A stretch of 64,000 nucleotides of DNA from JAJDZL01 sp965221175 (GTDB lineage Bacteria > Pseudomonadota > Gammaproteobacteria > Arenicellales > JAJDZL01), in contig OZ244867.1 of the NCBI GenBank assembly GCA_965221175.1, positions 930,001 to 994,000 on the forward strand, written 5' to 3'. The notes beneath the pieces were generated by a model. That model was not told the origin of the DNA. It saw only the letters and a list, made by a program, of their open reading frames with translations, and ran no database searches. Shown here piece by piece: positions 50,260-59,022 of the stretch. A program made the position numbers and the translations under genes. How positions within the stretch are numbered: position 1 is the stretch's first letter; the number at the start of each line of letters is the position of its first letter.

Positions 50260-51684
50260 ATGCCAACTAAAAAACCCGAACATCTTACGCCGGAACAATT
50301 TCGAGAGCGTGGACATAAGACAATTGATCTTATCGCCGACTATATGGAGAATATTGAATCATTCCCAGTGCTGTCCAACGTTAAACCAGGTGAGGTATAC
50401 AAGAGTTTTTCTCAGCACCCGCCACAATTGGGCGAGCCTTATGAGGACGTGCTGGACGATGTTAACTCTAAAATCATTCCCGGACTCACACATTGGCAGT
50501 CTCCTAATTTTTATGCCTACTTTCCATCTCATGCATCCGGTCCGTCGATACTCGGTGATTTGCTCTCTTCCGGGTTCGGGGTACAGGGAATGCTGTGGTC
50601 AACAAGCCCTGCCTGTACCGAATTGGAGACTCTGGTATTGGATTGGATGGTTGAAATTGCCGGATTGCCTGAGCACTTCCATTCCAGCAGTACAGGTGGT
50701 GGTGTAATTCAGGAATCTGCGTCTTCTGCATGTCTGTGTGCTGCCGTTGCAGCACGAGAAAAAGCAATGCGAAGTGTGGATGACATTAGTCTGCCCCAGC
50801 TGACCGCTTACATTTCCAGCCAGACACACTCTTCTGGAGAAAAGAGCTTGAAAATAGCGGGCTTTCGGGACCACCAGATTCGACGCGTCAATGTTGATGA
50901 CAAGTTTCGAATGGACGCTGGACATCTCGCCGAGCTGGTGAATCGCGATATCGCATCCGGTAAAACACCGACTTTCGTTTGCGCAACGATCGGAACAACC
51001 TCTTCATTGGCAATAGATCCAATTCCCGAGATAGCCGACATTGCAGAATCTCACGGAATCTGGTTGCATGTGGATGCAGCTTACTCAGGAAGCGCTGCAG
51101 TTTGCCCGGAATATCGAAATTTGCTTGACGGCGTCCAAAGAGTCAACAGTTACTGTTTCAATCCACACAAATGGCTGTTGACCAACTTCGACTGCGACCT
51201 GTTTTATGTCGCGAACAAAGCTGACCTGGTAAGCGCATTGACTCTTACGCCTGAATATCTCAGAAACAAAGCAACCGAATCGGGCGCTGTATTCGATTAC
51301 AGTGGGTGGCAGGTTTCACTAGGAAGAAGATTTCGGTCTTTAAAACTGTGGCTGGTGATTCGTCACTATGGAGTGGAAGGTCTGAGATCCCACATTCGCT
51401 CGCATATTGAACTGGCCAGAGAGTTCACAAGTTGGATTGAAGCTGATGACGAATATCAACTATTTCAGCCAACCTCTCTGAATCTGATCTGCTTCCAACA
51501 CTGTGAAGGCAATGAAAAATCCAGACAGATTCTTGAAAAATTGAATGATTCAGGCAAATTGTTCCTGACACATACGATCCTCAATGACACTTATGTCATT
51601 CGAATTGCTATAGGTGCGATACGAACCGAAATGCAGCATATTGAAACCGCCTGGCAGGAGATCAAAAAGGCTGCACGTTCCTAG
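50260..51684 (+). CDS. PLP-dependent aromatic L-amino acid decarboxylase
   Basis: A 474-residue group II decarboxylase. HWQSPNFYAYFPSHASGPSI (~76), GVIQESASSACLCA (~150), HVDAAYSGSAAVCPEYR (~270) and NPHKWLLTNFDCD (~298, with the PLP lysine) define the aromatic amino acid/tyrosine decarboxylase family. It would produce tryptamine, tyramine, phenethylamine or dopamine-like amines; a periplasmic amine oxidase is encoded at 18193. The ATG at 50260 is preferred; a GTG at 50179 would add 27 poorly conserved residues. A hairpin terminator follows. Confidence 0.9.
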   Translation: MPTKKPEHLTPEQFRERGHKTIDLIADYMENIESFPVLSNVKPGEVYKSFSQHPPQLGEPYEDVLDDVNSKIIPGLTHWQSPNFYAYFPSHASGPSILGDLLSSGFGVQGMLWSTSPACTELETLVLDWMVEIAGLPEHFHSSSTGGGVIQESASSACLCAAVAAREKAMRSVDDISLPQLTAYISSQTHSSGEKSLKIAGFRDHQIRRVNVDDKFRMDAGHLAELVNRDIASGKTPTFVCATIGTTSSLAIDPIPEIADIAESHGIWLHVDAAYSGSAAVCPEYRNLLDGVQRVNSYCFNPHKWLLTNFDCDLFYVANKADLVSALTLTPEYLRNKATESGAVFDYSGWQVSLGRRFRSLKLWLVIRHYGVEGLRSHIRSHIELAREFTSWIEADDEYQLFQPTSLNLICFQHCEGNEKSRQILEKLNDSGKLFLTHTILNDTYVIRIAIGAIRTEMQHIETAWQEIKKAARS

Positions 51685-51735
51685 TCGCACCCTTGTATGA
51701 GCGCTTGCTATTGTGCGCTCATTTCATGTTTTTGG
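51681..51735 (+). terminator. Hairpin terminator after the decarboxylase gene
   Basis: ATGAGCGC (51697-51704) and GCGCTCAT (51715-51722) form an eight-base-pair stem with a ten-base loop, followed by a T-rich stretch (TTCATGTTTTT). The 40 bases 51681-51720 recur with few changes at 52657-52696. Confidence 0.75.
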
Positions 51736-52142
51736 GGTGATCACCAAAGAGATCATGTATGTTTGTTTGAAACAAAAAATGATTGAGAATATTGTAATCT
51801 GAGCGTGTGAGGTATACTCCTTTCGAGACACCTCAACATTGTACAAAGGCAACTTGGACATTTCCGAATAGTGCATCCCGATAACACCGTTACCGTCACG
51901 GTGCACGAAGCATTGGGACTTTCCGAACGCAATCCGGCGGAAAGTGCTAGCTCAAGCCGAAACTTGATTCCATCCGCAATAAGGCGATGCAGTTGAAGTA
52001 GATAAATGTCGACATGCACACCAAATTATAAGACTGGGACGTTGCCGTGCATCAGTTTGGCTCTATGCCGATTTGCTGCTGCTCTCTTATACTGGTCAAA
52101 TTAGCTCAGTTTATTGCAACCAATCGTCGACACCGTGGATCC
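51736..52142. other. Spacer, no supported gene
   Basis: Between the terminator and the SixA-like gene. A perfect six-base stem (CACCGT/ACGGTG, 51885-51903) is present. Two overlapping open minus frames have no family resemblance. Confidence 0.35.
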
Positions 52143-52640
52143 ATGAAGCTGATCATTACACGACATGCCAAATCCAGTTGGGATTCACCATATCTGAACG
52201 ATCATGATCGTCCTCTGGCAAAACGTGGAAAGCTTGCGTCGGATGCAATCGGCAGATGGCTTGCTGATCAAGAACACATTCCTAGAACCGTATTGTGTTC
52301 CACTTCAAAGAGAACAAGACAGACATGGAGCAGGATTGAGCGATGTATTCCCAGGATGTACGACGTTCGGTTTGAATCCAACCTGTATCACGGCGGAGCG
52401 GAATCAATATTGAAGGCATTGTCGACCGTCGATGATTCGCCAGTTCTCATTCTTGGACACAATCCGGGGATCGGATTTTTTGCGAGTGAAATTTTGCAAA
52501 CTCAACCGATTCATACCGACTTTTGGAGATTCCCCACTGCTGCAACACTGGTGTGCGACGTTCCTGTGAACGAATGGAAGCAGATAAATTTCGGATATGG
52601 ACGACTAATCGATTTCGTGGTTCCGCGCGACCTGAAATAA
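52143..52640 (+). CDS. sixA: SixA-like phosphohistidine phosphatase
   Basis: A 165-residue histidine phosphatase starting at ATG 52143. The catalytic block is TRHAKSSWDSP (RH motif, ~8) and the second histidine is in LILGHNPGIGFFAS (~104); the STSKRTRQTW arginine block lies between. SixA proteins dephosphorylate phosphohistidine on phosphotransfer proteins; many environmental relatives have unknown targets. An upstream extension of the frame to 52047 is not conserved-looking. It converges with bdhA at a hairpin repeat. Confidence 0.87.
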   Translation: MKLIITRHAKSSWDSPYLNDHDRPLAKRGKLASDAIGRWLADQEHIPRTVLCSTSKRTRQTWSRIERCIPRMYDVRFESNLYHGGAESILKALSTVDDSPVLILGHNPGIGFFASEILQTQPIHTDFWRFPTAATLVCDVPVNEWKQINFGYGRLIDFVVPRDLK

Positions 52641-52656
52641 GCTGGTTCGTGTAGAC

Positions 52657-52696
52657 CTAGTCGCACCCGTTTGTGAGCACTCACTATTGTGCGCTC
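52657..52696. repeat. Second copy of a 40-base hairpin repeat
   Basis: CTAGTCGCACCC and CTATTGTGCGCTC here match 51681-51720, with changes concentrated in the stem. It lies between the convergent sixA and bdhA genes and overlaps the last codons of bdhA, so it may terminate both. Confidence 0.65.
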
Positions 52697-53484
52697 CACC
52701 CACCATCAATCGATATTGCAGAGCCTGTAATTCCTGCGGCCACATCTGAACAAAGATATGCAACAAAAGAAGCAACTTCCTCCGCTCCTATAAATCGTCC
52801 GCTCGGATGTTTATCAGAAAGCATTTCAGCGGCTACAGACTCAATTGAGATCCCCTGCTTGTCGGCAATATTACGAATCTGTTCCCGAATCAGCTCTGTA
52901 TCTATATATCCCGGACAGATAGCGTTGCATGTTAGACCGTTCCCGGCATTTTCAAGCGCCACAACTTTCGTGAAACCTACGACGCCGTGCTTGGCTGCGA
53001 CGTAGGCAGATTTGTTCTCGCTGCCAACCAGGCCGTGTACCGAAGCTATATTTACGATGCGCCCCCAACCGTTTTCAATCATGCCGGGAATTACAGCTTT
53101 GCTGGTATGAAATACTGCTGACAAATTTACCGCTAAAACCTCCTCCCATTTTTCGTCCGGAAATTTCTCTACGGGAGCGACGTGCTGTATACCAGCGTTG
53201 TTCACGAGGATGTCAATGTGTCCGAATTTATCGGCTACCGATCCAATCCCTTCATAAATGCTGTCTGAAATTCTTAAGTCCGCCGCACAGTAAACCACCT
53301 CAACTTCCAAGCGTTCTTGAATATTCGATAATAGACGCTGGACCTCCTGTGGGTCACCAAATCCGTTTATTCCTATATTGCAACCACAAGCAGCAAGTTT
53401 ATGTGCAATCGCCAAGCCGATTCCACTCGTTGAACCCGTAACCAGTGCACTCCTGCCACGCAGGTTCATTAATTCGTCCGTCAA
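52684..53484 (-). CDS. bdhA: 3-hydroxybutyrate dehydrogenase-like SDR
   Basis: A 266-residue SDR of the D-3-hydroxybutyrate dehydrogenase type: TGSTSGIGLAIA (~17), NNAGIQHVAPVEKFPDEKW (~93), NIASVHGLVGSENKSAYVAAK (in part, ~145) and ICPGYIDTELIR. The IQHVAP and VHG segments are typical of this enzyme. It interconverts 3-hydroxybutyrate and acetoacetate, which links to PHA use. Its ATG overlaps the stop of the upstream acyl-CoA ligase gene (ATGA), so the two are coupled. A different hydroxyacid such as a sulfonated one is possible given the SauS-like gene in the operon. Confidence 0.85.
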   Translation of the reverse strand: MTDELMNLRGRSALVTGSTSGIGLAIAHKLAACGCNIGINGFGDPQEVQRLLSNIQERLEVEVVYCAADLRISDSIYEGIGSVADKFGHIDILVNNAGIQHVAPVEKFPDEKWEEVLAVNLSAVFHTSKAVIPGMIENGWGRIVNIASVHGLVGSENKSAYVAAKHGVVGFTKVVALENAGNGLTCNAICPGYIDTELIREQIRNIADKQGISIESVAAEMLSDKHPSGRFIGAEEVASFVAYLCSDVAAGITGSAISIDGGWSAQ

Positions 53485-55034
53485 AGCGTTCCAGCTTGCA
53501 TTTGTTCTATCAGCGAGTTCGCAACCTGCAACCGCTGAATTTTACCAGATGGTCCTTTTGGCAAATATTCTACGAAAAAAATTCTGCTGGGACATCGGAA
53601 TCGACCAAGCTCCAACTTACAAAAGTCGATCAGATCATTTTCCGTGCATTCTCGACCCTCTTTCAGAACGACAGCCACTGCAACCACTTGCCCGTACGTG
53701 TCATCCGGCAACCCAAAGGCACCTGCCTCCAATACGGCATCGTGGTGATACAGGACATCATCTACTTCGCGAGGCGAAATGTTCTCACCGCCCTTGATTA
53801 TCAACTCCTTGATTCGTCCGGTAACAAAAAAGTAACCATCCTCGTCTCTATAGCCGAGATCGCCTGTTCGAAACCATCCACCTTGTGTAAATGAAGATGC
53901 TGAAGCTTCTGGAGCATTGTAGTATTCAGCAATGACATTGGCACCTCTCACAACGATTTCACCAATTTCATTCGCCGACATTTCCTCTTCTTCGCTATTG
54001 AGAATTGTTACCTCATTGCCAAATGGAATGCCTACGGAACCAGGTATTCTAATCTCCGGAGGCATTGGATTCGATAGAATCGGGGCTGCGGTTTCTGTCA
54101 AGCCCATTGTTTCAAGCATCGGAATTCCGAAAGTTTTTTCAAAATCGCTGTGCATTCCAGCCGGCATGGCCGAAGATGCGGAACGAGCAAATCTCAAATT
54201 GCGAAAATTGCTGGCACTGACCACAAAGTCATTTTCGTGAGCATTATCGAGCAGATATTTCGCGATGGTAGGAACGACGCTTAGCCAGCTGCACTCGTAT
54301 CCACTTACATGCTCCCAAAAATTTGTCACGCTGAATTTTCGAGGCATAATGACGCTGGAACTGCTTGCGATGGAAGCCATCCCGGTTACAACTTGTCCGT
54401 TGATGTGGTAAAGCGGTAATACGCAATAAGCGACATCTTTATCGGATAGCCTATGTGCAAGCTTTACGTTCATTCCTCCTGCGACCAGGTTACCATGAGT
54501 TAAAACAGCACCTTTGGGCAATCCGACTGTACCCGATGTGTGAAGAATCATGGCAGGAGAATCTACTGTGATCGGAAGTTGCCGAGTTCTCGAACCTTGT
54601 ACACTGACATTCGCAATTTGAAATCCGCTGTCCATGTCGACAGTGACAACTTGAACATCCGTAGACAATTCGGACATGATTTCTGACAGTAACGATCGAT
54701 AATTTTCACCGACGAAGATGATGTCAATATCCGCATTCTGAATTGCGAATTGCAAGTTTTTTTTGCTGGCAACAGCATTCAGCGGAACGATTACATGACC
54801 TGAATACATGACCCCCATCACTACAATCGTTGTCCAACAGCCATTATCCATCAAAAATCCAACATGAGCTGAATTCAAGAAGCCAGCCGATCGTAGCTGT
54901 GCGCCAAACCACAGACAACTGTCCCGAAATTCACTGTAATTAATCGTAAGATTTGAATCTGGGTCCGTCAGATACGGACGACCCGAACTTTCAATGGCAC
55001 GGTGATCGATCAACGATCGAACTGTATCAGACAA
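53481..55034 (-). CDS. AMP-forming acyl-CoA ligase (SauT-like position)
   Basis: A 517-residue acyl-CoA ligase. Motifs: ILHTSGTVGLPKGAVLTH (~168), MGLTETAAP (~309), GDLGYRDEDGYFFVTGR (~400), KELIIKGGENISPREVD (~418) and the final SGKIQRL lysine (~504). It lies between the SauS-like aldehyde dehydrogenase gene (10-base gap) and bdhA (four-base overlap). In the known sulfoacetate pathway a ligase (SauT) and an acylating dehydrogenase (SauS) act in sequence, so sulfoacetate is one candidate; any short acid that is then reduced to an aldehyde would fit. Confidence 0.88.
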   Translation of the reverse strand: MSDTVRSLIDHRAIESSGRPYLTDPDSNLTINYSEFRDSCLWFGAQLRSAGFLNSAHVGFLMDNGCWTTIVVMGVMYSGHVIVPLNAVASKKNLQFAIQNADIDIIFVGENYRSLLSEIMSELSTDVQVVTVDMDSGFQIANVSVQGSRTRQLPITVDSPAMILHTSGTVGLPKGAVLTHGNLVAGGMNVKLAHRLSDKDVAYCVLPLYHINGQVVTGMASIASSSSVIMPRKFSVTNFWEHVSGYECSWLSVVPTIAKYLLDNAHENDFVVSASNFRNLRFARSASSAMPAGMHSDFEKTFGIPMLETMGLTETAAPILSNPMPPEIRIPGSVGIPFGNEVTILNSEEEEMSANEIGEIVVRGANVIAEYYNAPEASASSFTQGGWFRTGDLGYRDEDGYFFVTGRIKELIIKGGENISPREVDDVLYHHDAVLEAGAFGLPDDTYGQVVAVAVVLKEGRECTENDLIDFCKLELGRFRCPSRIFFVEYLPKGPSGKIQRLQVANSLIEQMQAGTL

Positions 55035-55044
55035 TTGCCGATCC

Positions 55045-56478
55045 TCAGTTGTAGTGATCAGGATGATATCTACGAAGGAAATCTCCGAACAGGCTTTCCT
55101 CGCTCGGCTTGTCTTCTGGAATTTCTGTGGATAGATGTGTAATATTGATGAAGTGACGATAATTCAGATTCTCACTGATACTGTTGCCTCCCCAGGTGCC
55201 ACAACCCATACTGAGGGTAAAGTTGAGACCACTCGTAAATCCGCCACCATTTCCAAATGTATGGGCTTGATTGACTAGAACACGGACAACATCGAGTTCC
55301 TCAGCCATCCGCTGCGCTTTGTGATGGTCCATTGTATGTATTCCACAGGAATGGCCTGCTCCCTGATAATCTAGGATTTGCTTTACCTTGCTGACTGCAT
55401 CGTCAAAGTTCTTAGCTCGATAGGCAGTCAGTACTACCGAGAGCTTTTCTCCAGACAAAGGAAAATCAGGTCCAATTCCTGATTCCTCAACGATGATGAA
55501 CTTCGTCTCCTTTGATGGCGCGTCCAACGCGAAATGATCAACCAACACCTCCGCATCCTTAGCAATCAAATCACGACTCAAACTTCCGGGAGAGCTCCAA
55601 AGAGAATTCACGATACGTGCTTTCTCTTCCGCTGTTGCAAGGTAGCCACCGCTGCGACTGAAAGCGTGGATCATGTCTTCATATATTGAATCCAGAATTA
55701 TGACCGAGTTCTCGGATGAGCACGAAGTACCGTTATCGAATGTTTTGGACATTTGAATGAGTTTCGCAGCGCGCTCCAAATCCGCTGATTCATCAACGAT
55801 CACAGGGACATTGCCGACTCCAACCCCGATGGCTGGCGTGCCGCTGGAGTACGCCCCGCGTACATTGTTCTGCGACCCAGTCACAACAACCAGATCAACC
55901 GCTTGCATCAATTCTTCAGTAATTGCTCGATTCACCGGTGCCGGCAGTATCTGCACCAAATTCTGCGGTGCCCCGATAACAGCCAATTGGTCTCTTATCA
56001 TCTCAATCGCAAGATTTGTCGTGTTCCATCCTGCAGGAGAAGGTGCAACAATTACCGCGTTTCGCCCCTTGATCGCCATCATGCATTTATTTACCGGCGT
56101 TGCAGCAGGATTCGTTGACGGAGTTACTGCAGCAACGACACCTATGGGTTTGGCATATTTGACCAGACCTTTCTCGTTATCCGATTCAATTACTCCTACA
56201 GTTCGCACCCGCATCAAGTCGCGTAATGTGCCAAATGTCTTACGCTTGTTCTTGGTGATTTTATCTTTGACATTTCCGAGCTGAGTGTCATTTACCGCCA
56301 TACGCGCGAGCTCTACCGCATTGCTGTCTTCATAGAGCGCCCAAGCCACGGCAGTGACAGTCTCGTCTACTCTTTGCTGATTGGCTGATCGAAACTCAGC
56401 CATTGCTTGACGCGAGTTTTCAACAATCCTGTCAACAACAGAATCAATATGGGATACGGGTAATGGCTTCAATGTCAT
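55045..56478 (-). CDS. Acylating aldehyde dehydrogenase, SauS-like
   Basis: A 477-residue CoA-acylating aldehyde dehydrogenase of the AdhE/EutE-type fold. It shows VVAAVTPSTNPAATPVNKCMMA (in part, ~114), GVGVGNVPVIVDESAD (~219), the catalytic cysteine in FDNGTSCSSENSVI (~251), and GGGFTSGLNFTLSMGCGTWGG (in part, ~413). Length and the NSISENLNYRHFINITHLS and PSEESLFGDF tail resemble acylating sulfoacetaldehyde dehydrogenase. It interconverts an acyl-CoA and its aldehyde with NAD(P)H. It heads the operon with an acyl-CoA ligase and bdhA. Substrate remains inference. Confidence 0.85.
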   Translation of the reverse strand: MTLKPLPVSHIDSVVDRIVENSRQAMAEFRSANQQRVDETVTAVAWALYEDSNAVELARMAVNDTQLGNVKDKITKNKRKTFGTLRDLMRVRTVGVIESDNEKGLVKYAKPIGVVAAVTPSTNPAATPVNKCMMAIKGRNAVIVAPSPAGWNTTNLAIEMIRDQLAVIGAPQNLVQILPAPVNRAITEELMQAVDLVVVTGSQNNVRGAYSSGTPAIGVGVGNVPVIVDESADLERAAKLIQMSKTFDNGTSCSSENSVIILDSIYEDMIHAFSRSGGYLATAEEKARIVNSLWSSPGSLSRDLIAKDAEVLVDHFALDAPSKETKFIIVEESGIGPDFPLSGEKLSVVLTAYRAKNFDDAVSKVKQILDYQGAGHSCGIHTMDHHKAQRMAEELDVVRVLVNQAHTFGNGGGFTSGLNFTLSMGCGTWGGNSISENLNYRHFINITHLSTEIPEDKPSEESLFGDFLRRYHPDHYN

Positions 56479-56569
56479 TCAGCTCAAGTGAATTGGAATG
56501 GGTCATTATAATGCGTGCATTCAGATTTTTCCGTTATGCGGGAATTGGTAAATTCGGGGGGACTAAACC

Positions 56570-56908
56570 ATGAAAACAATTCAGTGGAATGATTTTGAAC
56601 AGGTGGAATTGCGCATCGGTAGCATAGTTGACGTACAAGAATTTCCGCAAGCGCATAAACCGGCCTACAAGGTGACCGCGGATTTTGGCGAACAGATCGG
56701 AATTCTAGAAGCCAGCGCACAGATTACTGACCTGTATACCCCTGAAGACTTGCTTGGCAAACAAATTGTCGGAATCGTCAATTTCCCTGCCAAACAAATC
56801 GGTCCATTCATGTCGCAGTTCCTGCTGACTGGATTCGTACAGAAAGACGGGGCGGTCGTTATTGCTCAGCCGGAACGTCCGGTGGAGAATGGACTGAAAC
56901 TGGCTTGA
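56570..56908 (+). CDS. csaA: CsaA-like tRNA-binding protein
   Basis: A 112-residue OB-fold protein, normal CsaA length: FEQVELRIGSIVDVQEFPQA, HKPAYKVTADFGEQIGILEA, SAQITDLYTPEDLLGKQIVG and NFPAKQIGPFMSQFLLTGF are the family blocks. It binds tRNA and has been linked to chaperone or secretion roles. GGGGG lies 8-12 bases before the ATG. The gene converges with the acyl-CoA dehydrogenase; a six-base stem (AACTGA/TCAGTT, 56924-56942) between them may aid termination. Confidence 0.9.
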   Translation: MKTIQWNDFEQVELRIGSIVDVQEFPQAHKPAYKVTADFGEQIGILEASAQITDLYTPEDLLGKQIVGIVNFPAKQIGPFMSQFLLTGFVQKDGAVVIAQPERPVENGLKLA

Positions 56909-56919
56909 TTTCCGATTCT

Positions 56920-58704
56920 CTAGAACTGATCCTCAGTCAGTTCCAGTACAGACGAAGAAGAGTTTATCGCACCATCTGCGTAGGCTTTTACACGCGGCAT
57001 GATGTGCGTTGCAAAGTACTTCGCCGTGACAATTTTGGCATTGAAGTAGTCCTTGTTTTGAACACTGTTTTTCAGCATATCAAATGCCCTGGCTGCCGAA
57101 ACGGCCATCAGCCATCCAGCTACTGTCATAGCAAGTACATGCATATAACCAACACTCGCAGCGGCAGTAATCTGATGATTTAATGCTCCAACTTCATGCA
57201 CCCAATCCGTAGTGCGCTTAAGTTCTCGAGTTGCTTTTTTTACAGCCTTACGAATGTGCTTGGTGGATTCTCCTCGATCACAGGATTCACGACGTGAACG
57301 ATCTATTTTGTCTATCAACTTGTAAATGTAGTCGTTCTTGTCACGTAGAATTTTCCTGCCAATCAGATCATTCGCCTGGATGCCGGTTGTACCTTCATAG
57401 ATGGGGGTAATTCTCGCATCTCTCGCATATTGTGCGGCACCAGTCTCCTCAATGAATCCCATTCCTCCGTGTATCTGCACCCCAAGATAAGCCACCTCAT
57501 TGCCTATCTCTGCACACCACCCTTTCACCAGAGGTATGAGAAACCCGAGATCCGATGCATGCTGTTCTCTTGCGATTTCATCGGAGTGTTTGTGGGAAAG
57601 ATCAAAAACCCCGGAGGTATAGTAGGCGAGACATCTACTTGCTTCAATCAGCGACTTCATTGTCATCAACATTCGCCGAACATCGGGATGGTGGATAATT
57701 GTGATCCGCTCTTTGGAGCCTGCCACACTCCCTTGAACTCGCTGTTTCGCGTAGTCGAGGGCCTGTTGATAAGCCCGCTCCGCTATGGCTAATCCTTCTA
57801 CGCCGACTGCATGACGAGCCAGATTCATCATGGTAAACATATACTCAAGACCGTGATTTTTCTCGCCCACCAGATAACCCACTGCACCCCCATTGTCGCC
57901 GTATGACATTACGGCAGTCGGACTTGCATGAATGCCCAACTTGTGCTCAAGAGAAACGCATCGCAGATCGTTCCTCTCTCCGAGTGACCCATCTTCGTTC
58001 ACCATAAATTTAGGAACGATGAAAAGCGAAATCCCCTTAACACCCTCAGGAGAATCCGTACATCTGCCCAGAACAAAATGAACTATGTTCTCCGTAAGAT
58101 CATGCTCTCCGTAAGTGATGAAAATTTTCTGGCCGGTAATTCTGTAGTAATCTCCCTCAGCAACCGCTCTCGTGCGAATTGCCGCCAAATCCGATCCTGC
58201 TTGGGCTTCAGTAAGGTTCATGGTGCCAGTCCACTCACCAGATACCAGGCGTTTCATGTACAGCGACTGCTGTACTTTCGAACCATGCAATTCAAGCGCT
58301 CGAATCGCTCCCTGAGTCAGCAGTGGACACAGCCCGAATGACATATTTGCAGAGTGCCACATTTCCTGAACTGCAGTGGCAACCAGCCACGGCAATCCCT
58401 GCCCGCCTTGGTCCGGATCAAATGCCAAACCATTCCAGCCAGATTCAGTAAACTGCCTATAGGCTTCTTTCCAACCAGGCGGAGTCGTCACCTCGCCATT
58501 GTTGCAAACTGATCCATGCTCGTCGCCAACCCGGTTCAACGGTGCAAGTATTTCCGAGGTAAATTTAGATGACTCTGCGAGAATCGCGGATACCAGTTCT
58601 TCATCCATGTCAAAATAGGCATCCAGATTGAGAATATCCTCTAGTCCAGCAACATTGCTTAATACGAACTCCATGTCCGTTAGTGGCGCACGATACTCTG
58701 ACAT
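56920..58704 (-). CDS. Large acyl-CoA dehydrogenase (DmdC-like)
   Basis: A 594-residue acyl-CoA dehydrogenase, longer than the ~380-residue classical enzymes because of a C-terminal helical extension. It has WTGTMNLTEAQAGSDLAAIR (~158), the GQKIFITYGEHDLTENI block, VQIHGGMGFIEETGAAQYARD (in part, ~425) and the catalytic glutamate region PIYEGTTGIQANDLIGRK. Such long enzymes include 3-methylmercaptopropionyl-CoA dehydrogenase of DMSP breakdown and long-chain enzymes. It donates electrons to ETF and thus to the ETF-QO at 48214. Substrate not assigned. Confidence 0.9.
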   Translation of the reverse strand: MSEYRAPLTDMEFVLSNVAGLEDILNLDAYFDMDEELVSAILAESSKFTSEILAPLNRVGDEHGSVCNNGEVTTPPGWKEAYRQFTESGWNGLAFDPDQGGQGLPWLVATAVQEMWHSANMSFGLCPLLTQGAIRALELHGSKVQQSLYMKRLVSGEWTGTMNLTEAQAGSDLAAIRTRAVAEGDYYRITGQKIFITYGEHDLTENIVHFVLGRCTDSPEGVKGISLFIVPKFMVNEDGSLGERNDLRCVSLEHKLGIHASPTAVMSYGDNGGAVGYLVGEKNHGLEYMFTMMNLARHAVGVEGLAIAERAYQQALDYAKQRVQGSVAGSKERITIIHHPDVRRMLMTMKSLIEASRCLAYYTSGVFDLSHKHSDEIAREQHASDLGFLIPLVKGWCAEIGNEVAYLGVQIHGGMGFIEETGAAQYARDARITPIYEGTTGIQANDLIGRKILRDKNDYIYKLIDKIDRSRRESCDRGESTKHIRKAVKKATRELKRTTDWVHEVGALNHQITAAASVGYMHVLAMTVAGWLMAVSAARAFDMLKNSVQNKDYFNAKIVTAKYFATHIMPRVKAYADGAINSSSSVLELTEDQF

Positions 58705-59022
58705 ACGAATCTGTACCTCGTCTTGTATATTGATTTCGAAAATGGCTTACTCTATTGTAATCGTACTCCAATCAGTGATGATATTGCAGGAGCAAGTTGC
58801 AGCACCACTCAAATAGTTGGAAAAGGGTTTAGCGCATTAGTGACGATGCGTGGTCAAATTATTTAAGAATTCAAATTACAATTGTGCTACGCACAAATTT
58901 TGTGGAAGCTCGGTAAAATATACGACAAAATCTGTCACATTAGATTAACTCGTAAGAAATTTTCGTAATTTGACGTCTATAATCTTGATTCACTCTAAAT
59001 TCCAACTACGCTTCTACTGAAA
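58705..59022. other. Divergent spacer with a short palindrome, 58882-58896
   Basis: Regulatory gap between the acyl-CoA dehydrogenase and the SbcD-like gene. TTGTGC-TAC-GCACAA at 58882-58896 is a perfect palindrome that could be an operator. No gene is visible. Confidence 0.45.
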
